Source: Pseudomonadota bacterium (GTDB taxonomy: Bacteria; Pseudomonadota; Gammaproteobacteria; Xanthomonadales; Xanthomonadaceae). Taken from it: DNA of 7,199 bases. Positions 1 to 7,199 of the stretch are shown here, piece by piece (within the stretch, counting starts at the first letter, position 1; each line of letters starts with the position of its first letter). The DNA lies in assembly GCA_023438325.1 (NCBI GenBank), contig JAEXRB010000263.1, positions 1 to 7,199 of the forward strand. Reading direction: 5' to 3'. The translations under genes and the position numbers were made by a program. Under the pieces are notes generated by a model. That model was not told the DNA's origin and did no database searches. It was given only the letters and a program-made list of their open reading frames with translations.

Positions 1-147
1 CGAAGCGCGGCACGAAACACTCCGGTGCAGGGAATGGCTGCTCAGGCTTGCGCCCGCCCCGGCCGGTTCATATCGGCCTTTTCCGGTTTTCGTATCGGAC
101 ATCGCCGCGCTTAAGACAGGGCGTTTCCCACGTCGGACGCCAGAAAG

Positions 148-178
148 CACGAAGCCCGGCAAAAGGCCGGGCTTCGTG
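148..178 (-). terminator. Rho-independent-type terminator of groESL
   Basis: A perfect 13-bp inverted repeat (arms 148-160 and 166-178, core GAAGCCCGGC / GCCGGGCTTC, five-base loop) lies about 80 bases past the groEL stop codon. Read on the minus strand the hairpin is followed by CTTTCTGG, a short and imperfect U tract. The position and stem strength fit the end of the groESL transcript. The plus-strand side has no T run, so it is probably one-directional. A second, 7-bp hairpin (229-246, arms CGCGCCA / TGGCGCG) sits between the stop codon and this element and may be a 3' stabilising structure; it lacks a U tract. Confidence 0.75.
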
Positions 179-256
179 GTCACGCTTGCTTGCTGGAGGG
201 CGCGGTTCGCCCGCTGCGCGGACGCCTTCGCGCCACCACTGGCGCGATGGGTGGAC

Positions 257-1912
<1,656 letters not shown>

Positions 1913-1945
1913 GTTGTGTTACTCCAAAAATGTGGGGATGGGGAA

Positions 1946-2233
1946 TCAGCCGATGACGGCGAACAGGTCGTCTTCGCGCACGACGAGATACTCGGTGCCG
2001 TCGACCTTCACTTCGGTGCCGCTGTACTTGCCGAACAGCACCTTGTCGCCAACCTTCACCTTCAGCGCGCGCACGGAACCGTTGTCCAGCGGCTTGCCTT
2101 CGCCAACGGCGACGACTTCGCCGCGGATCGGCTTCTCGGTGGCGCTATCGGGAATCACGATGCCGCCGGCGGACACCTTTTCTTCTTCCAGGCGCTTGAT
2201 GATCACGCGGTCGTGCAGTGGGGTGAGCTTCAT
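1946..2233 (-). CDS. groES: Co-chaperonin GroES (Hsp10)
   Basis: The 95-residue product is the heptameric lid that binds the GroEL apical domains and closes the folding chamber. It opens with the family signature MKLTPLHDRVIIKR. The mobile loop is at about 17-32, with the hydrophobic GroEL-binding contact GIVI (24-27). The roof loop GEGKPLDNG is at about 44-52, followed by the conserved VGDKVLFGKYSGTEV and EDDLFAVIG at the C-terminus. The ATG at 2233 follows AGAGGA about five bases upstream. It was preferred over an in-frame start at 2290, which would add 19 residues foreign to the family and lie inside the CIRCE operator. It is the first gene of the operon, with control elements at 2284-2382. 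Confidence 0.98.
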   Translation of the reverse strand: MKLTPLHDRVIIKRLEEEKVSAGGIVIPDSATEKPIRGEVVAVGEGKPLDNGSVRALKVKVGDKVLFGKYSGTEVKVDGTEYLVVREDDLFAVIG

Positions 2234-2283
2234 GACAATCCTCTGTGATAAGTCATTGATCAATGGGAGATACCAGCAAGTTG

Positions 2284-2310
2284 TCAGCACTCGCCAGCAG
2301 TGAGTGCCAA
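2284..2310 (-). promoter_or_regulatory. CIRCE operator (HrcA binding site) of groESL
   Basis: On the minus strand the arms read TTGGCACTC and GAGTGCTGA, separated by exactly nine bases. The CIRCE consensus is TTAGCACTC-N9-GAGTGCTAA, so each arm differs at one position. It lies 50 bases upstream of the groES start, the usual place. HrcA, itself folded by GroEL in the well-studied cases, is expected to repress here when free chaperonin is plentiful. hrcA is not in this window. Any sigma-70 promoter overlapping the operator is weak to the eye; TTGGCA in the first arm could be a -35 element, but no good -10 follows at 17 bases. Confidence 0.92.
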
Positions 2311-2321
2311 TTCTAGCCGGG

Positions 2322-2343
2322 AAAAAAACCGCCGAACAGGCGG
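2322..2343 (-). terminator. Terminator-like hairpin in the groESL leader
   Basis: On the minus strand an all-GC 5-bp stem (CCGCC-TGTTC-GGCGG, plus positions 2329-2343) is followed directly by seven T (2322-2328). This is the shape of an intrinsic terminator, although the stem is short. It lies between the sigma-32 promoter and the CIRCE operator, so a transcript from that promoter would form it within roughly its first 20-27 bases. It could be an attenuator, a 5' protective hairpin, or a stop for leftward transcription coming from inside the neighbouring sensor gene. Its function is unproven. Confidence 0.45.
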
Positions 2344-2354
2344 GATGCTCCGGG

Positions 2355-2382
2355 TTATGGGGCCGGCAAGACCGGTTTCAAG
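2355..2382 (-). promoter_or_regulatory. Sigma-32 (RpoH) heat-shock promoter of groESL
   Basis: On the minus strand CTTGAAA (2382-2376) and CCCCATAA (2362-2355) are separated by 13 bases. This fits the RpoH consensus (CTTGAA, 13-14 bases, CCCCATnT) almost perfectly and has the same spacing as the E. coli groE promoter as I recall it. The start of transcription would fall near 2348, giving a leader of about 115 bases that carries the short hairpin and the CIRCE operator. Heat induction through RpoH together with HrcA repression is the expected control. Confidence 0.88.
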
Positions 2383-2486
2383 GGGTATGACCCGGGAGAT
2401 TGCCCGTGCGCCTTGCGGAGGCTTGCCGGCGCAGAAACTGGCAGGACTACAGGCATACTGGGCGGTACGTGTCCTGGTTCTGGTTC

Positions 2487-4829
2487 ATGCGCCTGCCTTT
2501 TCTTGCCCTGCTCTGCCTGATGGCCCTGCCCTGTGGCATCGCGAGCGCGTCGGCGAGCGTCATGTCACCGGCCTATCCGCCCGCGCTGCAACACTTCACC
2601 GACAACGACGGCCTGCCGCTCAACAACCTCACCCACGTGATACAGACGCGTGACGGCTATCTATGGATCGCCAGCGTCGGTGGGCTGACGCGATTTGACG
2701 GGACAACATTCACGTCGATCCCGCTGTCGAGCCACCACCCGGCATTGGATGGCCCGACCACGGAAGTCTCCGGCCTGCCCAGCATCCGCATTCTGGAGCT
2801 TCTGGAAGACAACCTGGGGCGCATCTGGATCGCCACCCAGGACAGCGGCGTCAGCCTCTACGACCATGGGCGGATATTCCAGCTGGATGCCTGCAGCGGC
2901 ATTTGCCAGATCAACCAGCTCGTCCTGCATGGCGGATACGTCTATGCCACCTCCGATTCGGGCCTGCTTCGGATCGATCTGGCAACACTGAAAAGCGAAT
3001 CCCTGCTGGATGGCGAAGATGCCAACGTGGGCAGCCTGGCATTCGATCAGCAAGGGCAGATCTTCATGGTGGTCAATGGCGCACTGGCCACGCTCGAGGA
3101 ACGCGAGCCATGGCTGCATGAGATGCCGCAGGGCATCGTGATGCCGCGCCGCCTGTTCCCGGATGACGATGGCATCTTCATGGCCGCCTTCAGCGGTCTT
3201 TATCACTTCGCCAGTGCCACCGGCATGTGGACACGGCACGACCTTGGCCCGATCGAAGACGTCATCCGCACGGCGGACGGCACGTTGATGGCCAGCTCCC
3301 CGCAGGGAAAGATTTACCGTCGTGCGCCGAACGGGGACTGGAAGGTTCTGGCGGACATCGCGCCGATGTCGCCCTCGCGCCTGGCCAAGGACAACGAAGG
3401 CAACTTGTGGATCGGCACGCTGAGCAGCGGACTGATTCGGCTGCGACGGACCTGGATCGGCACGCTGGCCGATCCGAATTTCGACATGAGGCACCCCGGA
3501 CGCGCCGTCGCACCCGACGGTCAAGGCGGCATCTGGTTCGCAATGGCATGCGCTCATCTGCGCCACTGGCGGGCCGATGGCACGGTGGAAAATCAACCCA
3601 CGCTGGATATTGCCCATGCGCTCTGTGTGGAAACCTTGCACCGAGGCCACGACGGCACGCTGTGGATGGGCGATGCCCAGGGCAGGCTCCAGCGCCTGCG
3701 CGGCGAGGATGAAGTGGAAACCCTGCTGCAATGGCCCGGCCACCAGACCGTACGCGCGATCCACCAAGTGCTGGATGGCCCACTGCTGGTGAGCGTGCGA
3801 CGCAGCACCCTCGAAATCTTCCTTGCTGCCGATGGCAGCCTGGCGCAGGAGCCACGTCCGATCCCGGCACTGGAGGGCCTGATCGTGCGCCAGATCGTTC
3901 CTTCGCGGCGGCAAGGCATGTGGTTCGTCGGCGAATTCGGCGCGATGCGGTTGCATGAAGGTCGCGTTGTCGAACGCTGGGGGCCCGAACAAGGGCTCTC
4001 GAGCAGGTTCGCCCGCGTACTGCATGAAGAAATCGATGGCACGCTTTGGATCGGAACCTACGGCGCAGGCTTGAACCGCATCACCGATGGCAAGCTCAGC
4101 ATCTACCACCAAGGCAACGGGCTGTATGACGACACCGTGTCCTGCATCCTTGAAGATGAGGAAGGCCGGCTCTGGTTGAGTGGCAACCGGGGCATTGCCG
4201 TGCTGGATCCTGCCTCCGCCACGGAAACCTCGATCCAGTCACGCGGCTTTGCCGGCAACGACGGCCTCACCCCGGCAGAAGCCAATGGCGGGCATCAGGC
4301 CAACTGCATGGTCGACGATGCCGGGCGTTTCCTGTTCGCCTTGGTGGAAGGTTTCGCGGTACTCGATCCGAACCACTACCACGTCCCTGCCACCCCTCCT
4401 CCGGCAGTCCATATCGAGCATGTCAGTGTGGGCGGGAACGTGCGCGACCCGGGAGAGCCGCTGCGACTGGGTGCCAGCTCGCAGAACATCGAAATCGGCT
4501 ACGCCGCAGTAGCCTTGACTACGCCCTCGCGCTTGCGCTTCCGTTTCCGGCTCAAGGGCGTGGACCCGGACTGGATCGACACCGGCGCCACCCGCCACGT
4601 GTTCTATCCCTCGCTTCCCTGGGGCAACTACATGTTCCAGGTACAGGCCCGCCTCGATGGCGCACCTTGGCCCGATACCTGGGCCGAGCTGCACATCCAG
4701 CATCCGGCACCGTGGTATCAACGCCCCTGGGTTTGGTTGGCCTGCACCCTGCTGGCACTGCTGCTGCTGCTGGATGCCACTTGGCAACGGCCATCGTCAG
4801 AAACCGCCGACGAACAACCGCCGACATGA
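2487..4829 (+). CDS. Propeller and Y_Y_Y domain sensor protein lacking an output domain
   Basis: The 780-residue product has a signal peptide (1 to about 24, hydrophobic core FLALLCLMALP, cleavage near ASASA). A two-component-regulator-type beta-propeller follows (about 33-630). Its repeats of the form DG-x-LW-I carry GYLWIASVGGLTRF (57-70), GRIWIATQDSGVSLY (111-125), GNLWIGTLSSGLIRL (305-319), GTLWMGDAQGRLQRL (390-404), GTLWIGTYGAGLNRI (518-532) and GRLWLSGNRGIAVL (560-573). A Y_Y_Y-type domain (about 657-738) and one membrane helix (about 746-763) come next. Relatives usually continue into a histidine kinase, GGDEF or DNA-binding domain. Here only about 17 cytoplasmic residues follow, ending in DEQPPT and a stop, and the convergent gene leaves no room for more. 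The ATG at 2487 was chosen because the signal peptide begins there; its ribosome site is weak. Upstream in-frame starts (TTG 2400; GTG 2406, which has GGGAG seven bases before it; GTG 2469) are possible. The ligand is unknown. Confidence 0.9.
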   Translation: MRLPFLALLCLMALPCGIASASASVMSPAYPPALQHFTDNDGLPLNNLTHVIQTRDGYLWIASVGGLTRFDGTTFTSIPLSSHHPALDGPTTEVSGLPSIRILELLEDNLGRIWIATQDSGVSLYDHGRIFQLDACSGICQINQLVLHGGYVYATSDSGLLRIDLATLKSESLLDGEDANVGSLAFDQQGQIFMVVNGALATLEEREPWLHEMPQGIVMPRRLFPDDDGIFMAAFSGLYHFASATGMWTRHDLGPIEDVIRTADGTLMASSPQGKIYRRAPNGDWKVLADIAPMSPSRLAKDNEGNLWIGTLSSGLIRLRRTWIGTLADPNFDMRHPGRAVAPDGQGGIWFAMACAHLRHWRADGTVENQPTLDIAHALCVETLHRGHDGTLWMGDAQGRLQRLRGEDEVETLLQWPGHQTVRAIHQVLDGPLLVSVRRSTLEIFLAADGSLAQEPRPIPALEGLIVRQIVPSRRQGMWFVGEFGAMRLHEGRVVERWGPEQGLSSRFARVLHEEIDGTLWIGTYGAGLNRITDGKLSIYHQGNGLYDDTVSCILEDEEGRLWLSGNRGIAVLDPASATETSIQSRGFAGNDGLTPAEANGGHQANCMVDDAGRFLFALVEGFAVLDPNHYHVPATPPPAVHIEHVSVGGNVRDPGEPLRLGASSQNIEIGYAAVALTTPSRLRFRFRLKGVDPDWIDTGATRHVFYPSLPWGNYMFQVQARLDGAPWPDTWAELHIQHPAPWYQRPWVWLACTLLALLLLLDATWQRPSSETADEQPPT

Positions 4830-4833
4830 CGGC

Positions 4834-4853
4834 GTCGTGCCCGGAAGCACGAC
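4834..4853. terminator. Hairpin between convergent genes, possible shared terminator
   Basis: A 7-bp inverted repeat, GTCGTGC (4834-4840) and GCACGAC (4847-4853) with a six-base loop, fills most of the 34-base gap between two facing stop codons. The plus-strand side continues AACCTTTGCG, a poor U tract, and the minus side has none. Position is the main argument for a terminator role. Confidence 0.45.
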
Positions 4854-4863
4854 AACCTTTGCG

Positions 4864-5535
4864 TCACCAAGGCAATGGCGTGCCGTTCGCATGCCAGAAG
4901 CTGCCGCTGCGCTCGAGCGTGAGCGCATCCATCCGCGCAACGAGTCCACGCGCCGATTCTTCCGGGCTGACATCGCCCTTGCCGCCCACCATCTCGGTGG
5001 CCACGTAGCCCGGATGCAGCAACGCCACCGCAATGCCGCGCGGCGCCAGATCCACCGCCAGTGACTTGCCCACGGCGTTGACCGCGGCCTTGGAGGCACG
5101 ATAGCCGTAGTAGCCGCCGGAGCCATTGTCCGCCACCGATCCCATGCGGCTGGTGACGATGCCGATGCGCGCGCCCTGGTTCAAATGCCCCAGCAGGGCC
5201 TCGGTCACACGCAGCGGCCCGAGCGTATTGATCTCCAACTGGCGCGAAATGGCGGCAAACGCCGCCGCGTCCAGTTCACCCAGTTTTTCATGGGTGAAGA
5301 TGCCAGCATTGAGCAGCAGCACATCGATGCGCACACTGCCCAGGCGCTGCGGCAAGGTCGCCACTGCCGCTGCATCGGCCACGTCGATTCCTGTTTCGAT
5401 GCGCGCGCCGGAAGCGTCCAATTCGGCGCTTGATCTCCGGCACAGCGCGATCACGTCATCGCCACGCGCACGGTAGAGCTGGGTCAACGCCAAGCCAATG
5501 CCGCGATTGGCGCCGGTGATGAGGATCGTGGACAT
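4864..5535 (-). CDS. Short-chain dehydrogenase/reductase (SDR) family oxidoreductase
   Basis: The 223-residue product is a classical cytoplasmic SDR that should use NAD(P)H on an unidentified carbonyl or alcohol substrate. It has the Rossmann cofactor motif TGANRGIG (7-14), Asp51 after the third strand, NAG (76-78), the active-site Asn103, Ser129, Tyr145 and Lys149 (YRASK), and HPGYVATEM (174-182). All four catalytic residues are present. Its short length and late HPGYVATEM motif resemble the C-factor (CsgA-like) group, but that placement is from memory. The ATG at 5535 has GGAG five bases upstream and places the TGxxxGIG motif where the family expects it. An in-frame ATG at 5580 would add 15 unlikely residues. 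The gene faces the sensor gene across a 34-base gap and diverges from the methyltransferase gene. No pathway partner is nearby. Confidence 0.95.
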   Translation of the reverse strand: MSTILITGANRGIGLALTQLYRARGDDVIALCRRSSAELDASGARIETGIDVADAAAVATLPQRLGSVRIDVLLLNAGIFTHEKLGELDAAAFAAISRQLEINTLGPLRVTEALLGHLNQGARIGIVTSRMGSVADNGSGGYYGYRASKAAVNAVGKSLAVDLAPRGIAVALLHPGYVATEMVGGKGDVSPEESARGLVARMDALTLERSGSFWHANGTPLPW

Positions 5536-5565
5536 GCGAACTCCAAAGCAACGAGGGGACAACGG

Positions 5566-5593
5566 ATAATGGTGCCGCATGGGCGAGGATCAA
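5566..5593 (-). promoter_or_regulatory. Candidate sigma-70 promoter of the SDR gene
   Basis: On the minus strand TTGATC (5593-5588) and CATTAT (5571-5566) are 16 bases apart, each matching four of six consensus bases. Transcription would start near 5559, giving a leader of about 24 bases that includes the ribosome site. It is the best-looking promoter in the 138-base divergent gap; none was clear for the methyltransferase gene on the other strand. Confidence 0.4.
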
Positions 5594-5673
5594 GCAGGTT
5601 ACGCCGGCATGGGCATGGACTTGTGCCGCCCGACATGCGCGAATACCGCCCTTCCTGCGCCTTTTGACACCCA

Positions 5674-6519
5674 ATGCCCCACTACACCGGCCCGCTGCTC
5701 ACCCGCCCCATTCTCGATGCTTGGCGCATCGCGCAGGCCACAGGCCACGGCGCGTGGCACGGCTCACTGGATCTGGGGCGCAGCCAGCAGGATGTGGTAC
5801 TCGGTGCCGATGCCTTTGTCTGGAGTGAACGCACCTGGGCGTTTCCGGAAAAGCTCAAGGACCGCACGATTTATTTTTGGAACGGTGCCGACTGGGAACC
5901 GGCGGCATGCTTTTCCGGTGCCCTGATCAAACTCGTGCCCACCGACTGGGGCGCGCCCACGTTTGAGATCGACGGCATCAAGATGCTGCCCACGGCGCAG
6001 GTCTCGCCTTTCGAGGATGCGCGCCACAAAGTGGCCCTGATTGCACCCGCCGGCAAAACCGTGCTCGATACCTGCGGCGGGCTGGGTTACTTCGCCGCGC
6101 ATTGTCTGGCGGCTGGTGCGGCCCGCATCCTCTCGTTCGAGAAAAACCCTGATGTACTGTGGCTGCGCACGCTCAACCCGTGGTCGCCTGATCCCGACGC
6201 TTCTGAACACGGCGGCCGCCTGCAGCTGACGCTTGCCGACATTTCCTGCGCAATCGCCGACATTCCTGCCGATTCGGTCGATGCCATCCTGCACGACCCA
6301 CCACGCTTTGGCATCGCCGGCGAGCTGTATTCGCAGGTCTTCTACGACCATCTGGCACGCGTGCTGCGCCGCCATGGCCGCCTGTTCCACTACACCGGCA
6401 CGCCCAACCGACTCACCAGTGGCCGTGATGTGCCGCGTGAAGTGGCAAAGCGGCTGGAAAAGGCCGGATTCAAGGCCGAACTGGCGCTGGATGGGGTGTT
6501 GGCGGTGCACCGGCACTAG
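5674..6519 (+). CDS. SAM-dependent methyltransferase of archaeal type (COG2521-like)
   Basis: The 281-residue product has an N-terminal domain of about 120 residues and a Rossmann-fold methyltransferase domain. The SAM-binding loop is VLDTCGGLGYFA (130-141), and the acidic residue ending the second strand is Glu156 in SFEKNPDV. Further family marks are LNPWS (167-171), HDPPRFGIAGELY (207-219) and LFHYTGTPNR (237-246), with LVPTDWGAPTFEIDGIKM (87-104) before the catalytic domain. From memory this combination, especially NPWS with HDPPRF and FHY, matches the family catalogued as predicted archaeal methyltransferase, COG2521. The DPPRF motif resembles the (D/N)PP(Y/F/W) of enzymes that methylate exocyclic amino groups, but the substrate is unknown. 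The ATG at 5674 is the first in frame and gives the expected N-terminus. No Shine-Dalgarno sequence is evident, so translation may be weak or leaderless. It appears to be a single-gene unit. Confidence 0.9.
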   Translation: MPHYTGPLLTRPILDAWRIAQATGHGAWHGSLDLGRSQQDVVLGADAFVWSERTWAFPEKLKDRTIYFWNGADWEPAACFSGALIKLVPTDWGAPTFEIDGIKMLPTAQVSPFEDARHKVALIAPAGKTVLDTCGGLGYFAAHCLAAGAARILSFEKNPDVLWLRTLNPWSPDPDASEHGGRLQLTLADISCAIADIPADSVDAILHDPPRFGIAGELYSQVFYDHLARVLRRHGRLFHYTGTPNRLTSGRDVPREVAKRLEKAGFKAELALDGVLAVHRH

Positions 6520-6596
6520 CCGGCCCGCATCACCGCCGCTACCGCCATTTTTGTGACCCGTGTCCGAATTTGGCGCACTACTCCGTATTTGCAGGA

Positions 6597-6616
6597 CGGA
6601 CAGGATTCCCTGTCCG
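6597..6616. other. Perfect 8-bp inverted repeat, possible terminator or operator
   Basis: CGGACAGG (6597-6604) and CCTGTCCG (6609-6616) are separated by ATTC. The element lies 77 bases past the methyltransferase stop and about 140 bases before the next start. The plus strand continues CGTTTCCCC, a weak T tract, so a terminator is possible. A related half-site TGTCCG also occurs at 6561-6566, which leaves a protein-binding site open. Confidence 0.4.
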
Positions 6617-6665
6617 CGTTTCCCCTGCCTGTACCCACGCCACATGCGATGAGCGGGCAGACAAC

Positions 6666-6694
6666 GTCACACGCCACAGGGGCGTCGCCGTGAC
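6666..6694 (+). other. Bulged hairpin upstream of the beta-helix gene
   Basis: Outer arms GTCAC (6666-6670) and GTGAC (6690-6694) enclose inner arms ACGCC (6671-6675) and GGCGT (6681-6685), with a five-base loop and a four-base bulge on the 3' side. It would lie in the leader about 60 bases before the start codon at 6755 if transcription begins upstream of it. The rest of the gap from 6520 to 6754 shows no confident promoter. Confidence 0.25.
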
Positions 6695-6754
6695 ACCTGC
6701 ACAAACTCACGGCAAGCGGGCGTGCTGTCTTTCTCAACCTGGAGAACATCCACC

Positions 6755-7199
6755 ATGTACCACCATGGAAACGCCCAGACCCGTATCGGTCGACGCAAGC
6801 AGATCGTGCTTGCCATGGGCATCGCGCTCGGGCTGGCCACAACACAGTCACTGGCTGGCCCGTCTGGTGCCACAGTTTCACAGCGTTACAACGACGGCCC
6901 GGCTGCCGCCCTGATCCGACACGCCGCCGAAGCCGGGATCGCCGTACCCGCAGACCTGCCGCTCTACATGGAACGGTTGGCAAAGCAAAAAGCCAAGAAG
7001 CCCCCGCCACGCCGAAGGCCACCATACAGGTCACCAACTGCAACAACTCCGGCTCGGGCAGCTTGCGCGCAGCCGTCGGCTTCGCCAGCTCCGGCGATGT
7101 CGTCGACATGTCGGGCCTGAACTGCAACCTCACCCTGACCTCTTCCATCGTCACCTCGGTCAACAACCTGACCCTGAAGGGCAACCCGGACAACAAGTA
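6755..7199 (+). pseudogene. Secreted parallel beta-helix protein, frameshifted and cut by the window edge
   Basis: The start is well supported: ATG at 6755 with GGAGA nine bases upstream. The first frame encodes a signal peptide (charged RIGRRK at 10-15, hydrophobic 17-30, cleavage near SLA, residue 34). A charged, helical-looking segment follows to about residue 82 (LYMERLAKQKAKK). That frame then turns into proline/arginine-rich text and stops at 7120. In the -1 frame, from about 7000 to the right edge, the DNA reads APATPKATIQVTNCNNSGSGSLRAAV, then GDVVDMSGLNCNLTLTSSIVTS and NNLTLKGNP. This is the typical opening of a right-handed beta-helix (choice-of-anchor type) surface protein of Xanthomonadales. 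One gene thus appears to be split between two frames, with one base missing somewhere in 6970-7023, possibly at A5 (6987-6991) or C5 (7001-7005). A sequencing error, a true pseudogene or recoding could each explain it. The substrate or adhesive role is unknown. Confidence 0.7.

Noticed and set aside
1..114. Open frames touching the left edge: minus strand from an ATG at 102 to the edge (34 codons) and plus strand from the edge to a TAA at 112
   Set aside because: Both are too short to judge. Neither has a recognisable sequence, and the minus ATG has no convincing ribosome site. One could be the tip of a neighbouring gene, but nothing here decides it.
2500..2540. Possible lipoprotein signal (LMALPC) in the sensor N-terminus
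   Set aside because: The residue before Cys is Pro and does not fit the lipobox. A normal signal peptidase site follows at ASASA, and the protein has a C-terminal membrane anchor.
2661..4112. 483-codon open frame on the minus strand, antisense to the sensor gene
   Set aside because: The plus strand has clear propeller repeats with a signal peptide, so this is a GC-driven shadow without domain features.
6540..6560. TTTTTGTGA as a possible CRP/Clp half-site or T-tract terminator
   Set aside because: There is no matching TCACA half at the right spacing, and no hairpin directly precedes the T run.
5764..6645. 293-codon open frame on the minus strand, antisense to the methyltransferase
   Set aside because: The plus-strand protein carries the full set of methyltransferase motifs; the antisense text resembles no family.
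6516..7196. 226-codon open frame on the minus strand over the right end
   Set aside because: It overlaps a gene with a good ribosome site, signal peptide and beta-helix sequence on the plus strand. Its own translation shows no family features and is rich in arginine, typical of shadow frames.

Overview
The window looks like a chromosomal segment of a GC-rich gammaproteobacterium, most likely of the Xanthomonadales/Lysobacterales (Rhodanobacteraceae or Xanthomonadaceae type). This is an inference. It rests on the GroEL/GroES sequences, the strong preference for G/C-ending codons, an extracytoplasmic propeller sensor with a Y_Y_Y domain, and a secreted parallel beta-helix protein of a style common in that order. 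Nothing identifies a species, and no mobile element, CRISPR array, tRNA or rRNA was seen.

Layout. Positions 1-147 hold no convincing gene. The groES-groEL operon is on the minus strand (groEL 257-1912, groES 1946-2233), closed by a 13-bp terminator hairpin at 148-178. Its control region at 2234-2382 is rich: a near-consensus CIRCE operator for HrcA (2284-2310), a textbook sigma-32 promoter (2355-2382), and a terminator-like hairpin with a seven-T tract between them. Divergent from it is a long plus-strand gene (2487-4829) for a propeller plus Y_Y_Y sensor with one C-terminal membrane helix but no kinase, GGDEF or DNA-binding output domain. It converges on a minus-strand short-chain dehydrogenase gene (4864-5535), with a small hairpin between the stop codons. 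Divergent from that is a plus-strand methyltransferase gene (5674-6519) of a family best known from archaea. After an intergenic stretch with two inverted repeats (6520-6754), a secreted beta-helix gene begins at 6755. It is broken by an apparent one-base frameshift near 6970-7023 and runs off the right edge.

How the genes relate. Only groES and groEL form a clear functional unit: the two parts of the folding chamber, apparently under both heat-shock sigma-factor activation and HrcA repression. The other genes alternate in orientation, look like single-gene units, and share no obvious pathway. The points most worth following are a short tract of foreign-looking codons in groEL that coincides with a five-residue insertion beside the ATP pocket, the sensor lacking an output domain, the archaeal-type methyltransferase, and the frameshift in the beta-helix gene.
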